Origin: Phalacrocorax aristotelis
Taxonomy: Eukaryota > Chordata > Aves > Suliformes > Phalacrocoracidae
Length of the DNA: 64,000 nt
Reading direction: 5' to 3'
Assembly: GCF_949628215.1 (NCBI RefSeq)
Contig: NC_134277.1
Span: 29,153,058 to 29,217,057 of the forward strand
The notes under the pieces are model-generated. The model saw nothing but the letters and a program-made list of their open reading frames with translations, had not been told where the DNA came from and ran no database searches. A program made the position numbers and the translations under genes. Shown in pieces: positions 21,715 through 34,071 of the stretch (position 1 is the first letter of the stretch; every line of letters starts with the position of its first letter).

Positions 21715-24700
21715 CTTCGTTAACAGCCTGGATGATGGGCTGGAACACCCTCAGCAAGTTCATGGCTGCCACCAAATTGGAGGAAACAGCTGATACGCTC
21801 GAGGGCAAAGCTGCCTTACAGGGGCATCTTGAAAGACTGGAGAAAGGGGCTGATGTGCTGCTTAACATGCGTGTGTCTTAACTAGTAGATTCATATACAT
21901 AGACTAACCTCAGGACAGATATTATTCAGGAAATGTCTATTATCTATTCTGCAGTATGATTTAATTATGATGAAGTGCTTTATGTATAGGAACATTATTC
22001 CTGTTTAATAGGACTATTAATCATTGACATGGTTCAAATCTCTGAACACCACTGTGCCCTGCCTGGCACTCGGGATATGAGGCAGAACATCTACCACATA
22101 ATGCATCCTAAAATGGCTGTTCTGCACCCTGGTATGGTCAGATTTGACAGACAGGTTTCCAAAGAGCAGTAATGTAAATGTCTTTCTCCAACTTCAGTTA
22201 TGCCAGGATTTTACTTCTACTGGTACAATCGTATCAACTGGGTACAGCCTTTGTAGCAAACAGCACAAATTTGCCTAAAATCCTGTGGCTGAAAAGCAGA
22301 GAACAAGCTTCATAATAAAAAATACATATATTTCAGTGTTGTAGACATGTATAAACAGTGCTACTTGCTCCCTCTCTCATCACATCAAAGCTGAATTCTT
22401 CTGTTACCTTGCTATAAATGTGAAATGAAGAAACATATGTTTCTAACTGAAGCCAGAATTTGACCCATGAACCTAGAATAATCAAATAACAAAACAGTCA
22501 AAAGACATTCGGTGATCCTTAATGTGTCAAGCAAGTGTGACTGTTATGTGGAGAATCACAAAGAGGGCAGTAGGTCTTTCTTTTATAAAGCTTACACTCA
22601 CGTTCAGTAGGAATTGATTGAAAGAATCACACAAAGAACCCCTGATAAAATCTTCAGAACACCTGAAGATTAGGTGCTCTGTTGTGGCATTACAGCCCAC
22701 ATATCCTTCTAACATGAATTTTCATTTGTTCCGAATTCACTTCTGTGACTGAGGAAGGAAACTCCATAAAGCCCATGTTGCCAAGAATAAATAATCCTGG
22801 TTTGTGGTGAGGAAATGACTGCTTTGTATGGCTAGTTCTCTCCACCTCTTCTGAAAAAAAAAAGGCGTATTCAACTGCAACATAGGAAAGTGCTCCTATC
22901 TATTTCAGCATACAAATATGGACTTACTATTCTGGCCTTGTTTAATCTTATTATTTTGCATACTTTTCCAGAAAGATATCATTCTCTAACGCTGTCACTA
23001 GAAAGCAATAGCATATCAATGTGAAGGAATTATTCCATTTTCTGCATATTGGCTCTTTGAACAAAAGTAGGCTATGAGTATTTTGCATTAGCATAGACTT
23101 ACTTTATAGTAAACCTTTATCTATAATGACAAGTATCTTATCCTAGGTGTTTTCAACTAAGATTTAATCAATTATAGTAATTTTTTCCTGTGCTTGGTAT
23201 TCATTAGTGGAGCTCATCATTTCCAAACTCCAGTCTGCTGAAAATAATGAAATTAGATCAATAGAGTTGTGTTTAATGGCTTGTGTTATGCAGCTCATCT
23301 GAAAGAGCTCTAAATGTACATTTTCATAAGGTCTGCATTACTCAACTCATTGACCAGAGCATGGTGATGAGCTAATGCTGTTATTTTTAGTTCCTGCAGG
23401 TTTTGTCCAAGGCATTTTGGAGATAAAGAGCTAAAAGGAATGGCAGCACTGGACAGGGAAGCAGGATGCATTATGAATGACTTTTAAGTTCTGTTTTTCA
23501 GGAATGAAAGTTTGGGAGACTTAGGTCGTGTTGTAACTGCAATTTCCTCATTATAACGACTCCAGTGTATAGCCTTGGGAATATGTCCATTTTCACGTTT
23601 CATAGACTGTGTCCCTTGGCTAAAGGAGCAAAGAAATTGCACTACTGGACAGGACCTGTATGCTGTCCTGTGCCTAGCCATGGCCAGCACAGGGGGAAGA
23701 TGCAAAAAGCTGTACAGGAGCCAGCTGCAGGTCACATAAAGATCTCAGCCTGATCCCTGATCCCTCAATTTAAGACCATAACCATGAAGGTTTCTTACTT
23801 CTACCCATTTGTTACTCATACTGACCATTATAAAACCCTGTTATCACTAGTATGTAGACATGGTTGGGATTACAAGGAGGTAGAGCTGAGGTGCCTTTAC
23901 TGTAACTCTTTTGTTAATTTCCTTTCTAAGTAAAACAGTATTTTCAGTCTCCCTTTGTAAAACTCCTTCTCTATGTTGTTTCTTTCATTCTTCTGTGAAT
24001 CCCCTGTAATCCTGCAGTGGTCTTCCTGAGACACTGTGAATGATCAGATGCACACCCAGCACAGAGAGAGGGGTATTTCTGTGCTTATCTTACAGCCTTC
24101 TCATATTTTTGGTGATATACTCTAGCTCTTTCCTCACACCACCTGCCAGTTCGTCTGTTTGTGGGAAGAGGTGCACATTAAATAGAAGCTTACCTTTTTC
24201 TCCTTTACCACAAAGGTCACTTTTGCCTTCATTACCTTTATCAACATTGTGCTGTAAGAGTACCCATTCGTCGGCTTTGATCAGTATTCCTTAAACTTCC
24301 CCATCACCTTCTCTGGAGTTCCTTAATTGTAACTGTGTTTTCAAAATATAAAACCTGTATAATTTTTAGATTGACTGCAGTGTCATAGAGGAATACAGAG
24401 ATTTAGTACAGTGCTTTGGATTCTCATATGCAAGGTACCAGACAGAGAAAATGGAATATTATGACGTTATAAAAATAATTAGCTGTGTTCCATTTCTTGT
24501 TGGAATTTTTTAATTCAGAGGAGATTGTGACTGGTCCAAAGGAAACCTGGTTTCTTAACATTGCCTTTGCTCTTGCTAGCTTTGTGTTTATAAAGAAATT
24601 TGAAATTTACATGAAGAACCTGGTTGAGTGCATCTTAATGAACCTTGTTGGCTCAGGTCCAAACTGTTTTAAATAATTAGAAAAGTAAATATGGGGCCCC

Positions 24701-24883
24701 ACAGGATATTTTCAAAGGCACAAAGGACAGTTAGGTAACCAGCTCCCAGGACAAATCTAAGGCTCACTGCGATTTGTGCCACTGAAAAAGCCCCATACCT
24801 ACATAACTTTACACAAGCTGAAAAATCTGGTCCACAGATACCAGCATATTTCTGCAAACTAAATCTTGAAAAACATCTAATTT

Positions 24884-24898
24884 AAAAAAAAAAAAAAA
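24884..24898. repeat. Poly-A tract, 15 bases
   Basis: An uninterrupted A run. No retroposon body was recognised upstream of it. Confidence 0.9.
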
Positions 24899-26934
24899 GT
24901 GAAGAAGAGTGGAGAGAGAGAGCTGGAGCAGTAGATGGTGTCAAGATGTAAGATTCATAATTACAGCACAGGAAACAGCAGCAGATTATGAAAGAACTTT
25001 GGCCTGAAATGATGTAGCAAAAATCTCTAAGCAGCTGGTTAAAGAGGCCTGTTAGCAAGTTCCTGAATTTCTCCAGACCTTCTGTGTTATGTTGAGCATT
25101 TTTAGCTGACAAGCACAAGTGACTCTAAGACAGAGACATTGATTTTAATTTTGATAAACAGTAGGAAGTGCTAGTAATTGTCAGTTTGTATTTGCTAAGC
25201 TGGTACTCCAAAGCATCAGCCCAGCAAAAGCAGTTCCTTTGGTAATGTCTAGAAAGCACAGTCGAGCTTACTAGGCATGCCCAGTCTTGTACTGGCCTGT
25301 GCTTGTGTGCAAACTCTGTATAGTGCACCAGGTTGAGAGAGATTTGGTGACGTCTGACTGTGCTGTCATCCTGTAGGCATGGCCTTGCTTCCAAGCTAGT
25401 AAAAGAAGACAAGTTAACACAGAGGAAGCATTTTGATAGCATTTGATTCTGCTCTGGTTCCCTTGCTACCTAGCTATGCTGCTGCCTCTGTTCACGCTAT
25501 TCCAACTGCATGGTGCAAATATGCAGAGAGTAGGTAGAATGTATACATTTATCCTCTAATTCATTAGTACGGTTGCCAACAGGATAGAAAAATACTTTAT
25601 CTTCACCAGAATTGCCTATCTGAGTTGATTTGATTTTCTTCTAGTCTGGTCTTATATTGTGTACAAATCCAAATTAAACTATGTGTGTTTATAATAACTT
25701 GTGTAATAAGAAACCCACGTATGTTTTAGTGTCATTGAAATCAGCATCTTTCACTTCTAAGGTCCATAAATTTAGAACAAAGGAAACTCTGAATGTGGGC
25801 CTGGATGGAAGTCCTATGAGAGATAGGGAAGCTTATTTTGAGCAGATGATTAGGTGAAAATCCAGACTTGAACATTTATAAGTGGGAAACCCTTCCAATA
25901 TATATTCATACTGGCTTCTGAGAAATTTGTGTATGTTCTTTGTATGCATTTTTTATAAAAAAGTGTAAGACCATGGAAATAATCTGAGTCATGTATTAAA
26001 TTTCTTTTTAAAATGGAAACAAGGTGGCTTGGGTATTGACTAACATTTGAAGATTTTTGTGGTTGAAGCAGTTTAAAGCGTTTTAAAGTATGGGACCCAA
26101 AGGACACTTTCATATGAGGATAGGCCAAAAATGATTTGGCGATCTTGGAAGAAATGACTACAAGTCCCTATGTCAAATTATGGCATGACTTAAAGCAGAT
26201 AAGAGAATGAAGAGTCAGGAGTCTTCCATAGACACTTTTTGGATCTGTTCCTTACAGATGCTTACTGTGGTTTAGACTGTATTTGGGGGGTGGGGAGTGG
26301 GTTTAAAAGATCATCAGAAAAGAACATCAGAAATAAACAGGTTTGGGTGCTGCACCCATAAAAGTGACTGACAGCATCCCTGGGAATTCAGAGTGCTGTG
26401 GAAATTGCAGCATAGCAGGAGATAAGGAGCCTTTCAGGAACTAAATTGCACAAGGACTGGGCTTTTTTAACCCTTAGCATACAAAGTGTGTTGCAACATT
26501 TTGTCTTTATAAAGCCTTATCTTAAAAGTTATATTCCATGCATTTTTAATAAAGGAAACACTATATTTTGTTTGCATGTTGTGACACAGCAGAGTGATCA
26601 CTGGCATTACAAAACACTCCCTGGATGTTGTGGATATGCTGAATGGAAGCCTGCACATCATTTCACCAGATAGAATTTGGTATGAGGAAAATAAATGTGT
26701 TTCTCAAGTGAATGCCTTGAAAACAAGCATACATGTAAACGTGAAGGAAGCACAAAGGTAATATGGACACCATTTCCCTTCTGGAGAAAAACATCACATG
26801 TAAACTGTGACTGCCCACTCAGAGGAATTGCGATTTAGCTTCTGCCTACAAATACCGACATATTAATTGAATTTCTCATCAGGAAGTTGTTCCAGTCTCC
26901 TCATTCACCTAGTTATAATCCATCTGATGCAGCA

Positions 26935-26948
26935 GTTGCTATGGTAAC
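26935..26948. promoter_or_regulatory. RFX X-box-like palindrome
   Basis: The sequence GTTGCTATGGTAAC matches the RFX-family X-box: two half-sites of the GTTNCC kind in inverted orientation, with one mismatch in the left half. RFX factors bind such sites at ciliary genes and in enhancers. It lies far from any recognised promoter, so if used it would act as a distal element. Confidence 0.4.
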
Positions 26949-29900
26949 AGAATTTTCAACATTTTAACCTATATAAATATTGCTGGATATAGACTTCTTT
27001 GATAACACAGTTAACTTGTGTAACTGTTACTCCTCAGAACAAAATTACTGTCAATATTAATAATCAGATCAAATAAATTTGCAAGAATTTGCTTGCGAGC
27101 CAGGGGGAGGGTGGTTGTATAAAGCAAGGCTGACACCTGCCGGCTCTTTCTCTAGGACACAAATGTATTTTCTGCATGCGGGACACGTCCAACTTTAATT
27201 TAAAATAGTCTTTTTAATTCTCTCTGCATCAGGAGAGTTTTGGTTTTCTAGCATCATCCCCTATTTCTTATTTTATCCTATTTTCTGCAGGTTATGAACA
27301 ATTTTACAGAGCTTATAGCTCATATTACAAAACATAAGCATATCCTTAGTAAAAGCACGCTCAGAATTGGCGCTTCTAATTCTAACTTCCCAGATTGTTC
27401 ATTCATAAAGTTTGACACTTAGGATTAATTCAGTGGTGCAAATTGGCTAGTTAGGCATGCTGACGGACTCTCTGAATCAAGGGCGAATAAGGCTTTTTAT
27501 ATTTCTCTTAAAATATCCTTTGTGGTTTTTTGAGGCAGAGAATGAATGAATATGTAGTAAATAATCTCTTCCAGGCAGAGCTTATGTCTTATTAAGCATC
27601 ATGCATATGGCCAGCGCTTAAAAATACCATAAATAAATCCAGCAATAGGACACGCATAAATCCTGTATGATGCCTATTCTCCCGACACTAGCAAGGGCAC
27701 AGCAAAATCGTGGGGGAACTGCAGGTGCACTGCAGCGCTGGTAATTCCTGAAAGCGCTGTGCCTGTCAGCTCTCAAGGGCAGATGGAAAGTCTCAGTGTC
27801 ATGGAAAGGATTTCTCCAATGACAAGTAGTTTGTACATCTCCTTTGTGGGGGCATAGCATAAACTCCCTCTGTTTAGTTTGGTAGCTGATGTGAGAGAAA
27901 AAGAGCAGAGCTTTAACTGCCCTCCCTTCTGCTCCACTTTCCTTTGAAAAGTGTTCTGCTGCTGGCATTATTAACTCTGAAACTCCCTTTACAGCTGTGG
28001 ACTGCAAGGACTGGCTCTCCTATGCAGCCGTGGAAGAGGCACAAAGGTTTCCTTGTGACCACTCGTTCTTTTTGTGTCCCCACAAAAGGCCAGTCACAAT
28101 GTAGTATGCTGTTAATAGCTGAAGCACAAGATGTGGTAATGTAAATGAAGCCTGAGCAGCTGAAGCTAAGGTTTGGGGGAAACTGGGGCCTAAATGACTG
28201 TGCTTTATCTTTCTTATTGAGTCACTGCCACATGACTCTTTTGGCTTAATCCCTTCATAGAATTTTATGCAGAGGCACTCTGTTCAGATGTTTAAACACA
28301 AATTCATTATATGCCATGTATGCTCAGATGTCCTTGCATGTGAATATGGCTTTGTTATTACTCTGTCCTCCAGTGTATATTTCACCTGCCTATACGAATA
28401 CTGAGGTCCTTTGGCAAAGTGCTTCATTACGGGGCTGCATCTCCCACTCCTTGAGCTAACATTATGCTCTTCTCATTAGTATGTATGAAACTGCACTTTT
28501 TGGTTTAATAAGGGGTTATTAAGAATCTGCAAAATATCAACGTGGAAGCAAAGAAACTGAGCATCACTGAAGCTGTGTGTGCAGTAAAGATGCAAAGAGC
28601 TCTGGCTTTTCAAAGGGAGGAGAGTCGGGGGGTGGCCAGAGAAGTGTGTGGATGCCATGAATGTCCCTTCTCTTTGTTAGCTCTGCAGCGGTGTCAAAGA
28701 AGCTCCTATCTGTGACAGGCAGACCTGATAGACAGCATTGGTTTTGCTGTTTTTATCCCTGCCTCATCTTCCATTTGAGGTTCATAGATCCCAGTGTCAG
28801 GATAAAGTAGGACTAAGTAAGTGGTCTCTCAGGTCCTGCTCTCCTAGGGCTCAGGAGGCCAGGATGTGGGTTCTAAATGTAATTCACATTTTGCTGGCAG
28901 GGACTCTGAGATGAAAGTGAAAGACAAGATTTTTTTGTTAGGATGGAGGCAAGCCACTGTGAAGATTTGAACCTATTTCTAGATAAAAAATATGTGGCCC
29001 TCCATAGAGTTCCTATTTGTGTACTTTTCTGTGACAGCTTGCCAAGGTGAGGGAAGAGTAGTGGTACAGGCTGATGTTGTAGAGGCTGCGAAAAAAAGAA
29101 GGTAAGAAGAAAGACAGTCTTGTTGGTGCTGTGCAAAAATCCTGATAAATTCATCATCTGCCATTGCAGAAGTGTACTGTTTTAGGATACCTGACAGCCT
29201 CACCATGTTGGTTATTATTTTCTGGCAAAGAATTTCTGTTCCTTACTTGATACATGCTCCTAGCCTGGAAGTCTGTGACTCTTAGAGTGGAGAGCTACTG
29301 GACAGAAGCATCTGGGGTGATGAGAACCACAGTGGATTATTATTGTTACAGTGGCAATGTAAGTCCGGACTTCTGGAAACTTTCCCTTAAGAGCTCTCCA
29401 CTCAGAGACTGCTGTGACAAGCTGGTGATGCTTTCCTCTCCATGCTCCTCATGCCAAGCTGGAGTTGCATCTCATCGTCCTGGTAATTTTGATGCAGGTC
29501 CTCCTGGCAGCTGCTGAGTTAAAGGAGTGATAAGGGGGTTACATAGTCTTTTAGCTTCTTCTCGTTGGGATACTTTTTGGTCTTTTTGCCAAATGACTAT
29601 TCCTTAACTTGGCTTACTTTAAACAGAACAGCACAATACCAAAGGCCTTTAAAACTTTTGTAAATCGGTGCACTTCAGCAGCTGGAATTTGCTTGTATGA
29701 GGACTAATTAAAGATCAGTATACAGGCAGTGAGAAAATCAGGATTTGTCCTTGACCTGGTGACATGTCTATTCCCCTTTGCTTTTTAACAATAATACAGC
29801 TACCATATTAAATGATACACTTTCACACAGTTACTCAATATTTGTTAATATTCCCATTGTTATTCAAATAGTATGTCCTACTCATGTATTCATGCAGCAG

Positions 29901-32900
29901 TTAAAATTGTGATTGCTGGATTATAGCAGCCTTTATTATCATAACTGAATTTTTTACCTTGATTTAACTCAAAAACTTTAATGCTCCATTAATGTACGGT
30001 ACATTGGATATAAGACAGATGATGAGATTTGAATGAGCTCGTATCTCTTGATCTTTTCATCTTTATGCATATGCATGGGATAGAAATATGGTTGAGGGCA
30101 ACAGAAGTTGGAAAGATAATGGAGAATAAAAGAGTATTTGGAACTATTGATTTAAATACTGGGGAAGGAAAATATTTATACATGAAAGTATCCTTGAATT
30201 CCAATGGTGTCAAAAAGGCAATAAACACTGAAGCAAAAGAGAAATAATTGTTAATACAACAATTTTGGAGTTGAGATAGTGATCTCACAACCAATAATTT
30301 CATTCATTTCCAGTTTAATCAGAAGAAATCATTTTCTTAAGTGACATTGCAGATAGGTCTTGGTTCTCCATCTATGATGGAATTCTCTGTCTTCCCTAAA
30401 GATGGAGGTAAAATTCAAGGGGTAAGTTAGTAGCTATGTGAACAAAGACCAGTTTGGATTTTTTTTTTTTTAAGCCTGACAAATCCTGGACAGAATGGGA
30501 GAATTGGTAAATACTGGTAAAAATACTTCAGCTCTGCAAGGCAGAGATGACAAGTGCTGCCTCATCTCTCCATGATGATTATGAGCTACACTAAAAAAGA
30601 TCAAACTGTAATTATATTACCTGTCTGAAAAACTGCCAGAATTATCATACAGGAAAATAAGATTATTTTGCATCTTTCCTTGCTAAGATTTTTCGCTAGC
30701 CCCTGTAACAATTTGGAAGGCCAGCTTTACCTGTGTTCTCTTTCCTTTCTCAGATTTCGTGTTTTAGCTTTTGTACCTTTAACTCTTGTGATGAAGTCAA
30801 GTGACCCTCCTGCACTTTAACTAAGTCCTCGTCTCCAGTGGACAGAGACTGGTCTGACTTTAGTGAATATATGACTTCTAATCCAAGGTAGCAGTAAGAA
30901 CCGAGCAGTTAGAGAAAAAGGTTTTAAAACAAGTCACGTAGTCTCCCCAAAATAATGTTTCCTTTTCCTAAAGGCAGGAGACCTACCTTCTTCAATCTCC
31001 ACAGCCAATACCTATTTAAACATACCTACATATTTCTAGCTGCCTTTTCCTGGCAAAGAGATATTAACTTTTTATATGTTCAGAATTGCTTTATCTCCTG
31101 TCTTCATGGAGGATAATTTGTGGGCTCACTGGCAGGCTGAGAGTCCTCCTAGGGCTAGCGAACCTCCTGTCACCCAAGGGTTTACCAAGAGGTGCCATGT
31201 CTTCTCACTGGCTGGCTGCCTTGCACGTTGCCCAAACACCATATTGTTTCAACACCCCATAATCACAGTGGAAGTGTCTTATGTATAATGCCCTTACTAA
31301 ATGCATACGAATCAGGGCAGTATTTACAGTTTATTGCAGTACATTGTTGATTTGGTCAATACAAGTCGTTCAGGTAAACCGGGCCTTTCTAAAAGATCAG
31401 GCTTATGCACCCCTGAAGTCTACTGATTTTTTTCAAGACATGCCCTAAGAGTCTGTTTTAAAATTCAAGGATTGAAGATGACTCCTCATTTAATTTGTCC
31501 TCTCCTGATGAGCTGGTGTGTAGTACACAGCTGGCAGACCTATGAGCAACTGCTTCAGTGCTCTTGTTCTGACTTTTTTCAGGCTTCTCTCAGCCGTATT
31601 AGGACAGTCTTCCTTTCCAGTTTATTCTTTTGGGGTTTTGTATTGAGCTCGTGACCAAAGCACCAGAGTGACATGCAGTAGAGTATGGACGAGCACGAGG
31701 AACAGCTGGTGTATGTTTCTTCTCTCACCCTCTCCTTGGGGGCCGAGTGTGCGCAGCCAAATATTTTCCTTTGGAATTATTTTTAATACTGTGCTAGTAA
31801 GAGAGAAGCGAGGGTCAAAGCAATGTGCTTGATGTTCAGATTATGAGCAGGGAGGCTGGTTATGTCCTTAGTTTCTTGCTTACCCAAGCATTGAACAAGC
31901 CTCCAGGAAATACTGTCTACTTCACAGGCAGGCTTTACTCTTTCTAGAGAATACATTAGGGATATTATCTCTTTGCTGCTCTAGGGAGAAAAACCTGTTG
32001 TTTGTTTGGCCTTTTTTAGTAGAATAATCTGAACGAAAACTCGAAAAAATTGAATTTTTCTGTCTCCGGATCCATAGATGGCTATTTTTCCAAGGAAAGT
32101 GGGCGCTCCTAAATACAGAGAAATAGTGCTGCTACTTCAGTGAAGCCAATGACAATTAGGCTTATCTATAGTACAATCTCTGTGTCTGGAATAAGGTGAA
32201 AATTGGACAGGATGGAGCAGTGAGGATTGTTCTGGAAATGAACTTTGGAACCATTATGTATTATCCATGGCATCCTGTTTGGAGCAGTAGAAATGAACCA
32301 GAATGAGATTATTGTCATTTTATTCTCAGATAATTCTTTCTGTCGAAGGATATTTTCTAAGCTAAACCTTGTCTTTAATCAGGCAAAATTTGATTCCATT
32401 GTCCTTATATTGCATCGCTATAGCAACACAACGTGAAATGGTGTTTTGGGCTGGCTATTGCCAACTGCTTCCTTCTTCACATCCAGTGACCAGCCGCTGT
32501 TATGGACACTGCACTCCCCTGAGTGCACAGTCCGGTGCCTCCTGTTGCTTCTAGCAATGCTAGCTTAGCTCTGTGAGGAGTCAGAATAATACCATGGATA
32601 TTTTGATGTGTTTATACTTCCACAGGTAGTGGCGCACATCAAAGGACCTGTTAGTCTACAGTACAGCATGCAACACAGAGCAAATGGTCTCCAGGAGCTG
32701 CGTCACTCGTCACACCATGAAGATTCCTGGCTCACAGGGGCTGGGGCATTACACTAGCTAGCTCGACTATGAGGAATAGTACCTCTACGGCACCTGAGGC
32801 TTCACAGCTCAGCATTTAACTACAGTTTTAGGCAAGACAGTGCAGCCTGAGAGAAGCTGCACCACTGCAGTCATGCTGCTGTCATTGCCAGTGCTGGGCA

Positions 32901-33377
32901 GGTTGTGCCTACCTGAGCTGTAGTCATGCCTTTCTGTTGACTTACCCCTCAAGACTTCAGTTTTCCCTATGTCCCCTCTCACCAGAGGAGGCTGGTGTGC
33001 GCTTAGTGCACAGTGCTGAGCCAACACAGCCTGGACAAATTTTATTCACTCCTTAACAAATAAACTGATGTTTCTATTCTAGAAGGGTAATAATGATTCT
33101 TTCTGGAGTGAAACTTTAGCTGTAGCAGAATAATTACGGTGAATTAGCTGGGGGTACCGTTCCAAGGCAGCAGTTCCCAGGCACTTGCTTTGAAGAATGT
33201 ACCTCTGCAAATGTGAGAAGGACGATTTCTGACAATACGCTATTGATTACAGAAAATTGTTGAGTTCTAGTTTCACCCTCAAACATTTGCCTCTCTGCTG
33301 CCTTGTTTTGGAAGATGAAGCTTCACAGAAACTGAACAGTAGGTCTTATTGATATCGACTATTTTACCTAACAGCTC

Positions 33378-33431
33378 GTTTACCCCCTTCCTTTCTGCCT
33401 GCCTCCCTCCCTTTCCTTTCCTTGCTGCTGC
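33378..33431. repeat. Pyrimidine-rich tract
   Basis: A C- and T-dominated stretch with CCTTTCCTTTCC- and CCTGCCTCCC-type runs. It is low-complexity sequence, with no exon recognised beside it. Confidence 0.6.
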
Positions 33432-34059
33432 TGGCAAGCTAATTAGGCTGCTCCCTCAAGAAAAATTCATCCAAGGCCATAATAGCCATATCAGATGGAA
33501 GCTAGGATAAAACTCTCCACAGTGTAGCCTTGTAAGTACCTCTTAGCTTGTCATAATGTTTCCCTGCCTACTTTCTTTTTATTCCTCACTTTGTAGGAAG
33601 AATTCTCTCATCCTGTGTTCTATGCAAGTATTAAGTAAATTAATTAAAAGAAATTATGATGTGTGTGTTCCTGAAATATGCTCTTTTATTTCCTTTTATC
33701 CCTCTTATTTATACATTTTAGGTGCTGAATCTCAAGCTTTGCCCAAAAACCCACATTGTATGCTTCTATATCTTCCCTTTTATAAATCCTTAACCTTCTG
33801 TTAGACTAGTATATTAAAATTCTTCAGACACAGAGTAGCAATGTTCATAATCTCCAGTTCATTATCTTAATTAGATCTGTCTTATATTATCCCACAGTTT
33901 ATTCTCATTACTTTAAAGGTGATCAGCCTTAGAAGGGAATGTGAGCAGAATTTAGTGAATTCTATTGTGGCAACATTTCTCTGATCTGGCTTTGGATCTT
34001 TCAGGTGCAATAATGATAATGCTTCTGGTGCAGTTAATTAAAAATTGCATTTGAATGGT

Positions 34060-34071
34060 ATGAATATTCAT
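34060..34071. promoter_or_regulatory. POU-dimer (MORE-like) palindrome
   Basis: ATGAATATTCAT is a perfect 12-base palindrome resembling the MORE element (ATGCATATGCAT) bound by POU-domain dimers. A TTAATTAA homeodomain-type core lies about 25 bases to the left. The motif is AT-rich and such matches arise by chance. Confidence 0.28.

Larger units (their letters stand above)
20560..21866 (+). mobile_element. CR1 LINE fragment, sense, interrupted by a solo LTR
   Basis: Positions 20560-21157 and 21715-21866 are two parts of one CR1 ORF2: the region just before the RT domain and its first half, then the part around the second catalytic box. The reading resumes across the LTR so that the stretch before it (…FNV) continues after it with a LDDG-like segment, as in intact CR1. 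Both ends are truncated: no endonuclease, C-terminus or 3' octamer tail is present. Numerous stops and frameshifts mark it as old. Confidence 0.75.

Noticed and set aside
21292..21868. Small open frames inside the solo LTR and CR1 remainder
   Set aside because: They follow repeat sequence and match no gene.
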